The notes under the pieces are model-generated. The model was given only the letters and a program-made list of their open reading frames with translations. It was not told the DNA's origin and did no database searches. 38,238 nt of DNA from Nocardia aurantia (GTDB lineage Bacteria > Actinomycetota > Actinomycetes > Mycobacteriales > Mycobacteriaceae), in NCBI RefSeq assembly GCF_009604425.1, contig NZ_WEGI01000025.1, forward strand, positions 1-38,238. Reading direction: 5' to 3'. The position numbers and the translations under genes are program-made. Below, piece by piece: positions 15,148 through 22,068 of the stretch. The first letter of the stretch is position 1; each line of letters starts with the position of its first letter.

Positions 15148-15962
15148 CCCGTTTCGTCATCGCCGGGAAGGTGGCCGTCGTCACCGGCGGCGCCCGTGGC
15201 ATCGGCCGCGCGATCGCCGCCGCCCTGCTGGCCCAGGGCGCGCAGGTCGCGATCGGCGACATCGACACCGTGACGGTGAAGACCACCGCCGGCGATCTCG
15301 GTATCCTCGGCGACACCATGGATGTCACCGACCCCGCCTCGGTCGCGAACTTCCTCGAACTGGTGCGGCGCGAGCTGGGCCCGGTCGATCTCTGGATCAA
15401 CAACGCCGGCATCATGCCGATCGGACCGGTGCTGGAGCAGTCCGACGCGCTGATCCGCCGCACCGTGGACATCAACGTCCACGGCGTCATCAACGGCAGC
15501 CGGGCCGCCGCGCGCGCGATGGCCGGCCGCGGCGGCCGCATCGTGAACATCGCTTCCATCGCCGGGCGCATCCCGGCGCCGGGCATGGCGCTGTACAACG
15601 CCACGAAGTTCGCGGTGGTCGGTTTCACCGAGGCGCTGGACGCCGAGCTGGCCGATCAGGACATCCGGGTGTCGGCGGTGCTGCCCTCGTTCACCGCCAC
15701 CGAACTCATCAGCGGGATCAGCATCAATCGGCTCAGCAAACCGGTGGCACCCGAGCAGATCGCGGACGCGGTCGTGTCGGTGCTCGCGAACGGCCGCCGC
15801 CAGGCGGTGATTCCGGGCAGCCTCGCACCCAGCGCCGCGATGTGGGCGATGCTGCCGCGGCCGGTGAGCCGATTCCTGCGCCGCATCGCCGGTTTCGAGG
15901 AGGCCTTCCTGCACAGCGACGGCACCCGTGCCGCCTACGACGCGCGCATCGCGGGCGAGTGA
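15144..15962 (+). CDS. Short-chain dehydrogenase/reductase (Rv3057c-like)
   Basis: A 272-aa classical SDR. NAD(P)-binding TGGARGIG is at 14-21, NNAG at 86-89, with catalytic Ser138 and YNATK giving Tyr151 and Lys155. GTG 15144 overlaps the ligase stop (GTGA), a sign of translational coupling. GAGAGGAG a few bases before it is the ribosome-binding site. The C-terminal extension past residue 225 (hydrophobic, with RPVSRFLRR) suggests membrane contact, as in SDRs acting on lipids. In context it would oxidise an alcohol made by the P450 or reduce a keto intermediate. An SDR also lies beside the TetR/CYP136 pair in M. tuberculosis. Confidence 0.87.
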   Translation: MTRFVIAGKVAVVTGGARGIGRAIAAALLAQGAQVAIGDIDTVTVKTTAGDLGILGDTMDVTDPASVANFLELVRRELGPVDLWINNAGIMPIGPVLEQSDALIRRTVDINVHGVINGSRAAARAMAGRGGRIVNIASIAGRIPAPGMALYNATKFAVVGFTEALDAELADQDIRVSAVLPSFTATELISGISINRLSKPVAPEQIADAVVSVLANGRRQAVIPGSLAPSAAMWAMLPRPVSRFLRRIAGFEEAFLHSDGTRAAYDARIAGE

Positions 15963-15980
15963 CCGCAGCGCGGCCGCGGA

Positions 15981-16844
15981 TCACTTCAGCCGTTCCGCGG
16001 CCTCGGTGACGAGGGCGACCGAGTCGCGGGGGCTCAACGCCATCGCGCGCAGCTGATCGAACATGACACCGAAGCGGCGCACGCCGTCGCGGCCCTCGAT
16101 GATGTCGTCGCCCGCGGCGCCCTCGATGTACACCAGTTCCGGATCCACCGGGTCCTGGAAGTCGAGCACCACGAACGAGCCGATCATCGCCGGATGCGCG
16201 CCCGCCTCGAACGGCAGCACCTGCAGGATCACGTTCCGCTTCTCGGATTCGTCGATCAGCCGCAGCAGTTGTTCCCGCATCACGTCGGGGCCGCCGACCA
16301 CGCGGCGAATCGCGGCCTCGTCCAGCACGACCCACAATTCCAGCGGCCGGTCCTGCCGGGTCAATACCTTGGCCCGCTCGAACCGGGCCCGCAGCCGCTG
16401 CTCGATCACGGAACTCTCCGCTTTCGGCATGGTGGTGTCCAATACCGCCCACGCGTACCTCTCGGTCTGCAAAAGACCGGGGATATAGGACATTTCGAAC
16501 AGGCGCGCGGACAAGGCCGCATTCTCGAAGTTGATGAACGCCGCGTAGACATCCGAGACGGCGGCTTCGAACGGCCGCGACATGCCCGGCTTCTGCGCCT
16601 CCTGCAGCAATTGCAGGGCATCCGCGCGACGCTCGTCGTCGACCTCGTACAGGTCCAGCATCGCCATCAACGTGCGCCGTTGCGGGCGAGCCTGCGCGGT
16701 CTCGATGCGGTACAACGTCGTCACGTTGATGCCGCTACGGGCGCTGACCTCCTCTTTGCTGACCCCGGCCTGCTCCCGCAGCTCCGTCAGCAGCCCGGCC
16801 AACCGCCGCAACTGCACGGTGAGCACGGTGCGTTTCCCTGCCAT
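15981..16844 (-). CDS. XRE-family regulator with DUF5753 (Scr1-type)
   Basis: A 287-aa protein with an N-terminal helix-turn-helix (about residues 10-65; VSKEEVSARSGINVTTLYRI is the core) and a C-terminal DUF5753 domain (about 105-275; YIPGLLQTERYA and VLPFEAGAHPAM are recognisable). Such genes are very numerous in Nocardia and Streptomyces and usually sit beside a small DUF397 gene. Here no DUF397 gene is present, and the divergent neighbour is a DUF4254 gene instead. Start: ATG 16844 has GGAGG 11 nt upstream, slightly long; an ATG at 16886 is in frame but adds an atypical leader. A perfect palindrome 46 bp upstream is a candidate autoregulatory site. Confidence 0.85.
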   Translation of the reverse strand: MAGKRTVLTVQLRRLAGLLTELREQAGVSKEEVSARSGINVTTLYRIETAQARPQRRTLMAMLDLYEVDDERRADALQLLQEAQKPGMSRPFEAAVSDVYAAFINFENAALSARLFEMSYIPGLLQTERYAWAVLDTTMPKAESSVIEQRLRARFERAKVLTRQDRPLELWVVLDEAAIRRVVGGPDVMREQLLRLIDESEKRNVILQVLPFEAGAHPAMIGSFVVLDFQDPVDPELVYIEGAAGDDIIEGRDGVRRFGVMFDQLRAMALSPRDSVALVTEAAERLK

Positions 16845-16889
16845 CGATACACTGACCTCCAGCCGTACCCCAGCTACCCGATGCATTTC

Positions 16890-16913
16890 CTAGAACGCAT
16901 TTTTGCGTTCTAG
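16890..16913. promoter_or_regulatory. Perfect 10+4+10 palindrome, candidate XRE operator
   Basis: Arms CTAGAACGCA (16890-16899) and TGCGTTCTAG (16904-16913) flank TTTT. It lies in the divergent region between the XRE-DUF5753 and DUF4254 genes, in locally AT-rich DNA. It is the longest perfect symmetric site seen between divergent genes in the window. Confidence 0.6.
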
Positions 16914-16923
16914 CCCTTGTGTT

Positions 16924-16937
16924 CTTGCATCTGCAAG
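16924..16937. promoter_or_regulatory. Second inverted repeat in the XRE/DUF4254 promoter region
   Basis: CTTGCA and TGCAAG are exact inverted half-sites with a 2-bp centre, 11 bp after the larger palindrome. It is unrelated in sequence to it, so possibly a second factor's site or part of the promoter. Confidence 0.35.
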
Positions 16938-17011
16938 TAGCATCATGCATACCAAGCCTAGTTCTGAAACACCGATCCCATGACCGGTATAGCTGAATCC
17001 GGAGACCAATC

Positions 17012-17062
17012 ATGTTGGTGCGATTAGTGATACATCTGGCTGCGCAGGGGGTACCAGAATGA
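17012..17062 (+). CDS. 16-codon leader ORF coupled to the DUF4254 gene
   Basis: ATG 17012 is preceded by GGAG at a 7-nt spacing and encodes MLVRLVIHLAAQGVPE. Its TGA (17060-17062) overlaps the ATG (17059) of the DUF4254 gene in an ATGA junction, the usual signature of translational coupling. The peptide is half hydrophobic and has no recognisable family. It could be a regulatory leader or simply a coupling device. Confidence is limited because the ORF is so short. Confidence 0.4.
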   Translation: MLVRLVIHLAAQGVPE

Positions 17063-17502
17063 CGATGTCGATTGCCGGGGTGCTGCCGACCGCACCGCAA
17101 CTGCTGTGCGCGTTCCAGGGGCGCCGCTTCCAGGACCGGGTCCTGTTGCGGTCGGCACGCGCCCTGGCCGAGTTGCACACGCGGCGGGTGGAGATCCGTG
17201 ACCCTCGAATGGTCACCGAGATCGATTGCCGCCGTAGCGAACTCGTCGAGGACATCAACGAATGGGTGGAACAGGAACTGCCGCAGCATCGCAACGGCGC
17301 CTCGTTGCACACCGAGAGCCTGGGCGCGGTCGTCGATCGGATGGCCCGCAGTTGGGTCGACGCCAATCTCGCGATCGATCGCGACGGACCGCGCAGTGAC
17401 AATACTCATAAACACTGGTACCACTTGGCCGAACTGGTGGACGGTTACACTGATCTCGTGATCGACGTGGCCGGTGGCCGGCGTCGGTTGCCCGAGCAGT
17501 GA
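17059..17502 (+). CDS. DUF4254-family protein, function unknown
   Basis: A 147-aa soluble protein that I assign to DUF4254 from its C-terminal block MARSWVDANLAID and HWYHLAELVDGYTDL. No catalytic motif is evident. It is mostly helical by composition, with no signal peptide or membrane segment. The ATG at 17059 is preceded by GGGGG, which lies inside the 16-codon leader ORF. It is divergent from an XRE-DUF5753 regulator across a palindrome-rich 170-bp region. That pairing recurs, to my knowledge, in Nocardia genomes. No function should be inferred beyond a likely shared regulation with that neighbour. Confidence 0.72.
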   Translation: MTMSIAGVLPTAPQLLCAFQGRRFQDRVLLRSARALAELHTRRVEIRDPRMVTEIDCRRSELVEDINEWVEQELPQHRNGASLHTESLGAVVDRMARSWVDANLAIDRDGPRSDNTHKHWYHLAELVDGYTDLVIDVAGGRRRLPEQ

Positions 17503-17587
17503 ATCACCACGTAACGCATTGACGCACACGGTCATTCCCTGCCAGTGGTAACGTCGCCGAGCGGCCGATCGAGGCCCCGGTCCGGGA

Positions 17588-17617
17588 CGTTGCCCGCCAG
17601 GTACGGCGGGCGCAACG
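17588..17617. terminator. Hairpin 1 in the convergent gap after DUF4254
   Basis: CGTTG-CCCGCC pairs with GGCGGG-CAACG, with a 2-nt CG bulge on the 3' arm and a 6-nt loop. There is no U-tract. It lies between convergent transcription units. Confidence 0.4.
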
Positions 17618-17630
17618 AGGCGCCCCGCCC

Positions 17631-17663
17631 GGCGTGCCGCGTAGTCGACTGGCGCGGCACGCC
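17631..17663. terminator. Hairpin 2 in the convergent gap (perfect 11-bp stem)
   Basis: GGCGTGCCGCG (17631-17641) and CGCGGCACGCC (17653-17663) pair perfectly around an 11-nt loop, 19 nt before the end of the leftward ABC-2 permease gene. Symmetric, so it could act on both strands. Confidence 0.45.
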
Positions 17664-17681
17664 CGCCCTCGGCTCCATCGC

Positions 17682-18542
17682 TCAGGCCCGGCTCGCCCGC
17701 CGGTAGCCGACCGCGGCCGGCACCGCGAACAGCGCCATCGCCCCCACCGACCACACCACGGTCGCCAGCAAGGGCTCCCGGACCGGGCCGCCCACCGACA
17801 ATCCGCGCATCGCGTCGACGGCACAGCTCATCGGCTGATGCGCGACGAACGGTTTCACCCACTCCGGGTATGCGGTCAGCGGCACGAATCCGGTGCAGAA
17901 GAACATCAACATCGACGAACCCAGCGAAATCGCCTCCACCAACGTACCTTTCGCGGTGTAGACCGCCGCAGTGGTGACCGCCGTCGCGAAGGCCAGGCCG
18001 TAGACCAGGGGCACGCTCACCAGCGCCAGCGCCGCCGGCAGGCCTTGGCGGAACCGGAAACCGAGCAGGGTGCCGACGCCGAACAGCACTGCGGTACAGA
18101 GCAGGATGCGCACACCCTCGGCGCAGATCCGGGCGAGCACGCCGGAGGCGCGATGCACCGGCAGCACCCAGAACCGGGCCAGCAACCCGGCATCGCGCTC
18201 ACGGCCCAGCGTCACCGCACCCGCGAGCGAACCGGACATCACCGACACCAGCGTGGTCATCGGCACCGTGCCGTAGAGCGCGTTGATCCCGGAGAAGGTC
18301 GAGATCTGCCCGCCCAGTACGGAATTCAGGATGATCAGCAACAGGGTCGGGAACAGCAGCGCCTGCGTCATCGTCACCGGATCCCGGCGCCAGCGCAGCA
18401 ACAACCGCCGGGTCTGGATCGCGGTCTGCGGCACCAGCCGGGACCAGGTCTCGGTCCGGGACGGCGCGATCGGCATCGGGGCCCGCTCCGCGGCCGGGTC
18501 CGGCCGGGCCGCCGCGGCCGGGCGGGTGTCCACCGGGATCAT
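17682..18542 (-). CDS. ABC-2 type transporter permease (DrrB/DrrC-like) 1
   Basis: A 286-aa integral membrane protein of the ABC-2 exporter class. After about 50 Pro/Ala/Arg-rich cytoplasmic residues comes RLLLRWRRDPVTMTQALLFP and then about six membrane segments. The motif FVPLTAYPEWVKPFVAHQPMS before the last helix is typical of daunorubicin-resistance-type permeases. Its ATG (18542) overlaps the stop of the upstream permease gene (ATGA), so the two are coupled and probably form a heterodimer. A downstream ATG (about 18476) is possible. Role: drug or lipid export; substrate unknown. No ATPase gene accompanies the pair. Confidence 0.83.
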   Translation of the reverse strand: MIPVDTRPAAAARPDPAAERAPMPIAPSRTETWSRLVPQTAIQTRRLLLRWRRDPVTMTQALLFPTLLLIILNSVLGGQISTFSGINALYGTVPMTTLVSVMSGSLAGAVTLGRERDAGLLARFWVLPVHRASGVLARICAEGVRILLCTAVLFGVGTLLGFRFRQGLPAALALVSVPLVYGLAFATAVTTAAVYTAKGTLVEAISLGSSMLMFFCTGFVPLTAYPEWVKPFVAHQPMSCAVDAMRGLSVGGPVREPLLATVVWSVGAMALFAVPAAVGYRRASRA

Positions 18543-19384
18543 CGCTGCCTCCGAACGGCCTGCAGGATCACGGCGGCGCCGCCGACGCCGAGGCCGGCCA
18601 GCGTCCACAGCAGCCCCGGCCCGAGCAGCGACCAGGTCACCGGTGGCGGAACCCCCGGCCGGTCACCGGCGAGCGCTCGCATCACGCCGACGAACTGCGA
18701 CACCGGCTGATTGCGCGCGAAACCCCGCATCCAGGCCGGGAACTGGAAGGCCGGGACGAATCCGGTGGACACCATGCCGAGAATCAGCTGTGGCAGCACC
18801 AGCATCTGGGTGGCCGCCTCCGGACTACCGGACAGCCCGCCCGCCAGATCGCCCAGCGCGCCCAGCAGTACGCCGAGCGCCAGCGCGAAGACCACGAAAG
18901 CCGCGGTCTGCCACCAACTTCCGTAGAACCGGAAGCCGATCACGTAGCCGCACACCACCGCCGCGGTCAGCGAGATCGCCGTGCGGTAGAGCACCGCCGC
19001 CGTGCGCGCCACCAGCGGCGCGATCAGCGGCATCGGCATCGTCGCGAACCGGGTGTCCAGGCCGTCGCGGGCGTCGCTGGCCGACCGGAACGCGGCGGTG
19101 GTCGCGCAGAACGCCACCGCCTGCATCACGATCATCGGCATCAGGAACTGCGCGTACGAGCCGGACCCGTGCCCGACGAAGCTCATCACCCGGTTCAGCG
19201 GGATGTAGAAGCCGATGGTGAACACCGTCGGCGCGAGCACCGCCATCAGCACCTCGCCGTTGCGCACCGACGGCCGGACCAGTCGCAACGCCAGCACCCA
19301 GCACTGCCGGACGGCCGACGGCCGCGATGGGGCGGGCGCACCGCCGTATCCCGGTGTCACCGAATCGATCACCTCGACGCTCAT
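18539..19384 (-). CDS. ABC-2 type transporter permease (DrrB/DrrC-like) 2
   Basis: A 281-aa ABC-2 permease, paralogous in layout to its downstream partner. It has an N-terminal cytoplasmic stretch, the first membrane segment at VLMAVLAPTVFTIGFYI, about six segments in total, and the family motif TGFVPAFQFPAWMRGFARNQP near the C terminus. Start: ATG 19384 follows GGGAGG closely; an in-frame ATG 18 codons upstream (19438) is the alternative. It is the first gene of a two-gene leftward operon. DrrABC-type exporters need a DrrA ATPase, which is not present on either side here. Confidence 0.83.
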   Translation of the reverse strand: MSVEVIDSVTPGYGGAPAPSRPSAVRQCWVLALRLVRPSVRNGEVLMAVLAPTVFTIGFYIPLNRVMSFVGHGSGSYAQFLMPMIVMQAVAFCATTAAFRSASDARDGLDTRFATMPMPLIAPLVARTAAVLYRTAISLTAAVVCGYVIGFRFYGSWWQTAAFVVFALALGVLLGALGDLAGGLSGSPEAATQMLVLPQLILGMVSTGFVPAFQFPAWMRGFARNQPVSQFVGVMRALAGDRPGVPPPVTWSLLGPGLLWTLAGLGVGGAAVILQAVRRQR

Positions 19385-19557
19385 CGCCTCCCGCTTTCCG
19401 CTCGACAACCGGTCCCCCACTGCCGGATCGGGTTTCATCTCACCAGAGTCATCGCGGCGCGCGCCGCATCCGCAGCGGTGTCGGCAGGTCTTCCGCCGTC
19501 AACCCCCATGGGCACGAATCCGGCGGCGCCGCGCCACCGGCCGCGCCCCCGCGCATT
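19385..19557. other. Divergent intergenic region, nothing recognised
   Basis: This 173-bp gap between the leftward permease operon and the rightward nitrobindin-like gene must hold both promoters. I see no convincing -35/-10 pair, palindrome or small gene in it. Confidence 0.4.
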
Positions 19558-20070
19558 ATGCTGTCCGCCGTGTTCGAACCCCAGCCACCCGTCGCGCCCC
19601 ATCCGGACATCGCCCATCTCGCTCCGCTCCTGGGGACCTGGCGTGGCTCGGGTCACGGCGAGTACCCGACGATCGAACCGTTCGACTACCACGAGGAGAT
19701 CCGGTTCGGTCACGTCGGCCGGCCGTTCCTGACCTATCGGCAGCGCACCAGGCATGCCGGCGACGGTCGATCCCTGCACGCGGAGACCGGATATCTGCGC
19801 AGCGCGGGACCGGATCGCGTCGAGCTGATCCTGGCCCATCCGACCGGTGTCACCGAGATCTGTGAGGGCAGTGTGAAGGTCACCGACGACGGACTGCAAC
19901 TGGACCTCGACTCGAAGCACATCGGCCTCAGCACTTCCGCGAAGCTCGTGACGGCACTGGGCCGCTCGCTGGTGCTGACCGGCGACTCCATCGACTACAC
20001 GCTGCGGATGGCGGCGGTCGGGCAACCGACACGCCATCACCTTGCAGCGAGTTTGCGACGAACCGGTTAA
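19558..20070 (+). CDS. Nitrobindin-like heme-binding beta-barrel protein (Rv2717c/THAP4 type)
   Basis: A 170-aa protein of the nitrobindin family: ten-stranded beta-barrels that bind ferric heme and act on peroxynitrite or bind NO. The signature GTWRGSGHGEYPTI is at about residues 26-39. The conserved C-terminal histidine of the family is in RHHLAASLRR (His160 or His161), the expected axial heme ligand. Length matches the roughly 165 residues usual for actinobacterial members. Start: ATG 19558; GTG 19570 is an alternative, and neither has a strong ribosome-binding site. No operon partner follows directly, since the next gene starts 171 nt later. Expected role: cytoplasmic protection against nitrosative stress. 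Confidence 0.85.
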   Translation: MLSAVFEPQPPVAPHPDIAHLAPLLGTWRGSGHGEYPTIEPFDYHEEIRFGHVGRPFLTYRQRTRHAGDGRSLHAETGYLRSAGPDRVELILAHPTGVTEICEGSVKVTDDGLQLDLDSKHIGLSTSAKLVTALGRSLVLTGDSIDYTLRMAAVGQPTRHHLAASLRRTG

Positions 20071-20103
20071 TATCGGAAATCTAGGGCGTGACCTGCGGCA
20101 TAG

Positions 20104-20113
20104 CCAATATTGG
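20104..20113. promoter_or_regulatory. Perfect palindrome CCAATATTGG before the small exported peptide gene
   Basis: This 10-bp perfect palindrome lies 128 bp upstream of ATG 20242, in an AT-rich stretch unusual for this genome. It may be a regulator site or part of the promoter. No clear -35/-10 pair accompanies it. Confidence 0.3.
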
Positions 20114-20241
20114 ACTGCACCTCCGGACGCGGTGGACTTGTCGGACGGGCGTTTTCCGTTCTACCGTTGTCCGTGTCAGCTATTAGTTGGCAAACGGATG
20201 GATCGAACTCTTCCCGACTCGAACCGATAAGGGAGAAGGAT

Positions 20242-20397
20242 ATGAAGCGTTCGACGCTGACCCTCATCACCGCAGGCATGATCCTGGCCGGGACAGGCGC
20301 CGTCGAGTTGCTGGGCGACGCCTCCGCGGGGGCGACGTCGCCCGCCGACCTCGCCGCCACGATCGACGCTCACGGAATGGAGGTGCAATCGCCGTAA
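20242..20397 (+). CDS. Small exported peptide, 51 aa, unknown function
   Basis: A 51-codon ORF with a strong GGGAGAAGGA site just before ATG 20242 and a perfect intrinsic terminator 28 nt after its stop, so it is very likely a real monocistronic gene. MKRSTLTLITAGMILAGTGA is a signal-peptide-like start, with a possible cleavage after ASAGA near residue 31. That would release a peptide of about 20 residues that is mildly acidic and contains one His and one Met. No cysteine for a lipobox is present. I recognise no family. It may be a lineage-specific secreted peptide or a small membrane protein. Confidence 0.6.
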   Translation: MKRSTLTLITAGMILAGTGAVELLGDASAGATSPADLAATIDAHGMEVQSP

Positions 20398-20424
20398 CGA
20401 TCCCCCGAGCACGAAGCGACCACG

Positions 20425-20462
20425 AAACCCGGATGCGCCCCCTGCAGAGCGCATCCGGGTTT
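20425..20462. terminator. Strong intrinsic terminator, bidirectional
   Basis: AAACCCGGATGCGC (20425-20438) pairs perfectly with GCGCATCCGGGTTT (20449-20462) around a 10-nt loop and runs into a short T-run. On the other strand the stem is followed by TTTC. It sits between the convergent peptide gene and the DUF2631 gene. It is the most canonical terminator in the window. Confidence 0.85.
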
Positions 20463-20477
20463 TGTGTCTGCGGAGAA

Positions 20478-20738
20478 CTACCGCGGCTTGCCTTGAAGGA
20501 AGGAGTCGCGGATCAGGATGCCGGCGAGGACCGCGGCGAAACCGATCAGGTAGATGTCCTCGACGTGACCCTTGTGGTTGCCGATGAGCATGGCCAGCAG
20601 GATCACCACGACGACCCAGCCCGCGCGGCGGAAGGTCGTGCGGGACTCGCCGCTCCAGCCCCAGGCGGCGGACGGAACCTCGGCGGGGTCGACCTTCGTG
20701 ACGACGGCGCTCTTTGCCGGTTCCAGTTCCGCGGACAC
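20478..20738 (-). CDS. DUF2631 small membrane protein
   Basis: An 86-aa protein with a hydrophilic N-terminal half containing the family-like PSAAWGWSGES segment, then two membrane segments (about residues 41-57 and 65-78: VVVVILLAMLIG and YLIGFAAVLAGILI) joined by NHKGHVED. I assign it to DUF2631, found next to dxr in mycolic-acid actinobacteria; function unknown. Start: GTG 20738 has GGGAG at a 5-nt spacing. ATGs at 20750 and 20783 are in frame but lack a ribosome-binding site. It is divergent from dxr and shares its terminator with the small exported peptide gene. Confidence 0.75.
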   Translation of the reverse strand: MSAELEPAKSAVVTKVDPAEVPSAAWGWSGESRTTFRRAGWVVVVILLAMLIGNHKGHVEDIYLIGFAAVLAGILIRDSFLQGKPR

Positions 20739-20895
20739 GTTGGCTCCCATCGGTTCGGGTATTGGTGCACTACCGCCTGCCATCGTCGCATACGACCGTG
20801 TGTCGTAGCCAGTTGGGCCACTGCCGGTGTCGTCGCCGCGAGATCGTTCGCCGGTCCGGGGTCACCGGGGATTCGCGGCGGGTGACAATGAGTGC

Positions 20896-22035
20896 GTGTC
20901 CGACGTCGTGAGAGTCCTGCTGCTGGGCAGCACCGGTTCCATTGGCACCCAGGCGCTGGAGGTGATCGCCGCGAATCCGGATCGGTTCCGGGTCGCCGGG
21001 CTCGCCGCCCGCGGCGGCAACACCGGCGTACTCGCCGAACAGATCCGGGCGACCGGCGTCACCGAGGTCGCGGTCGCCGATCCGGCCGCCGCGGCGGAAC
21101 TCGGTGTGGCACTGAGCGGTCCGGGCGCGGTGACCGAACTCGTGCGGCGCACCGACGCCGACGTGGTGCTCAACGCGCTGGTCGGCTCGCTCGGGCTGGA
21201 ACCCACGCTGGCCACGCTGGAGTCCGGCCGCCGGCTCGCGCTCGCCAACAAGGAGTCGCTGGTGGCCGGCGGATCGCTGGTGACCCGGGCGGCGGTCCCC
21301 GGACAGATCGTCCCGGTCGACTCCGAACATTCCGCGATGGCGCAGTGCCTGCGCTCCGGGCGGGCGGCGGAGGTCGACCGGCTGGTGCTCACCGCCTCCG
21401 GCGGCCCGTTCCGGGGATGGACCCGGGCGATGCTGGAATCCGTCAACCCGGCCGAGGCCAAGACCCACCCGACCTGGTCGATGGGCCCGATGAACACGCT
21501 GAATTCGGCCACGCTGGTGAACAAGGGCCTCGAGCTGATCGAGGCGCACATGTTGTTCGGTGTGCCGTACGACCGCATCGATGTCACCGTGCATCCGCAG
21601 TCGATCGTGCATTCGATGGCGACCTTCACCGACGGCTCGACCATCGCCCAGGCCAGCCCGCCGGACATGCGGCTGCCGATCGCGCTCGCGCTGGGCTGGC
21701 CGGACCGGGTGCCGGGCACGCTGGCCCCGCTGGACTTCACGCAGGCGTTCAGCTGGGAATTCGCCCCGGTCGACGACGCGGTCTTCCCGGCCGTCGAACT
21801 CGCGCGCCGGGCCGGGCAGGCGGGGGGCAGCGTGACGGCCACCTACAACGCGGCCAACGAGGTCGCCGTCGAGGCCTTCCTCGACGGGCGCATCCGATTC
21901 CCGGAGATCGTCGACACGGTCACCCGTGTGGTCGAGTCGGCCGACATGTGGACCCCGGAACCGGCTACCTTGGACGAGGTGCTCGCCGCCGATGCGTGGG
22001 CGCGGGGACTGGCGCGCTCCCTCGTGGACAATTGA
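20896..22035 (+). CDS. dxr: 1-deoxy-D-xylulose 5-phosphate reductoisomerase
   Basis: The second enzyme of the MEP isoprenoid pathway, converting DXP to MEP with NADPH and a divalent metal. The 379-aa product has the NADPH loop GSTGSIG (11-17), LANKESLVAGG, the metal site VDSEHSA, TASGGPFRG, HPTWSMG, and NSATLVNKGLELIEAH. VHPQSIVHSM is also conserved. Start: GTG 20896 gives the usual VLLLGSTGS opening; the upstream frame to 20827 is not family-like. The ribosome-binding site is weak. It is followed after 33 nt by the Rip1 protease gene, as in mycobacteria. Target of fosmidomycin in the family. Confidence 0.95.
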   Translation: MSDVVRVLLLGSTGSIGTQALEVIAANPDRFRVAGLAARGGNTGVLAEQIRATGVTEVAVADPAAAAELGVALSGPGAVTELVRRTDADVVLNALVGSLGLEPTLATLESGRRLALANKESLVAGGSLVTRAAVPGQIVPVDSEHSAMAQCLRSGRAAEVDRLVLTASGGPFRGWTRAMLESVNPAEAKTHPTWSMGPMNTLNSATLVNKGLELIEAHMLFGVPYDRIDVTVHPQSIVHSMATFTDGSTIAQASPPDMRLPIALALGWPDRVPGTLAPLDFTQAFSWEFAPVDDAVFPAVELARRAGQAGGSVTATYNAANEVAVEAFLDGRIRFPEIVDTVTRVVESADMWTPEPATLDEVLAADAWARGLARSLVDN

Positions 22036-22068
22036 CGTAACGCGCATAGCAGGAAGGGTCGGTACCGG

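Noticed and set aside
17682..19384. Complete DrrABC-type exporter
   Set aside because: Both permeases are present but no ATP-binding protein gene lies on either side, so a complete local system cannot be claimed.
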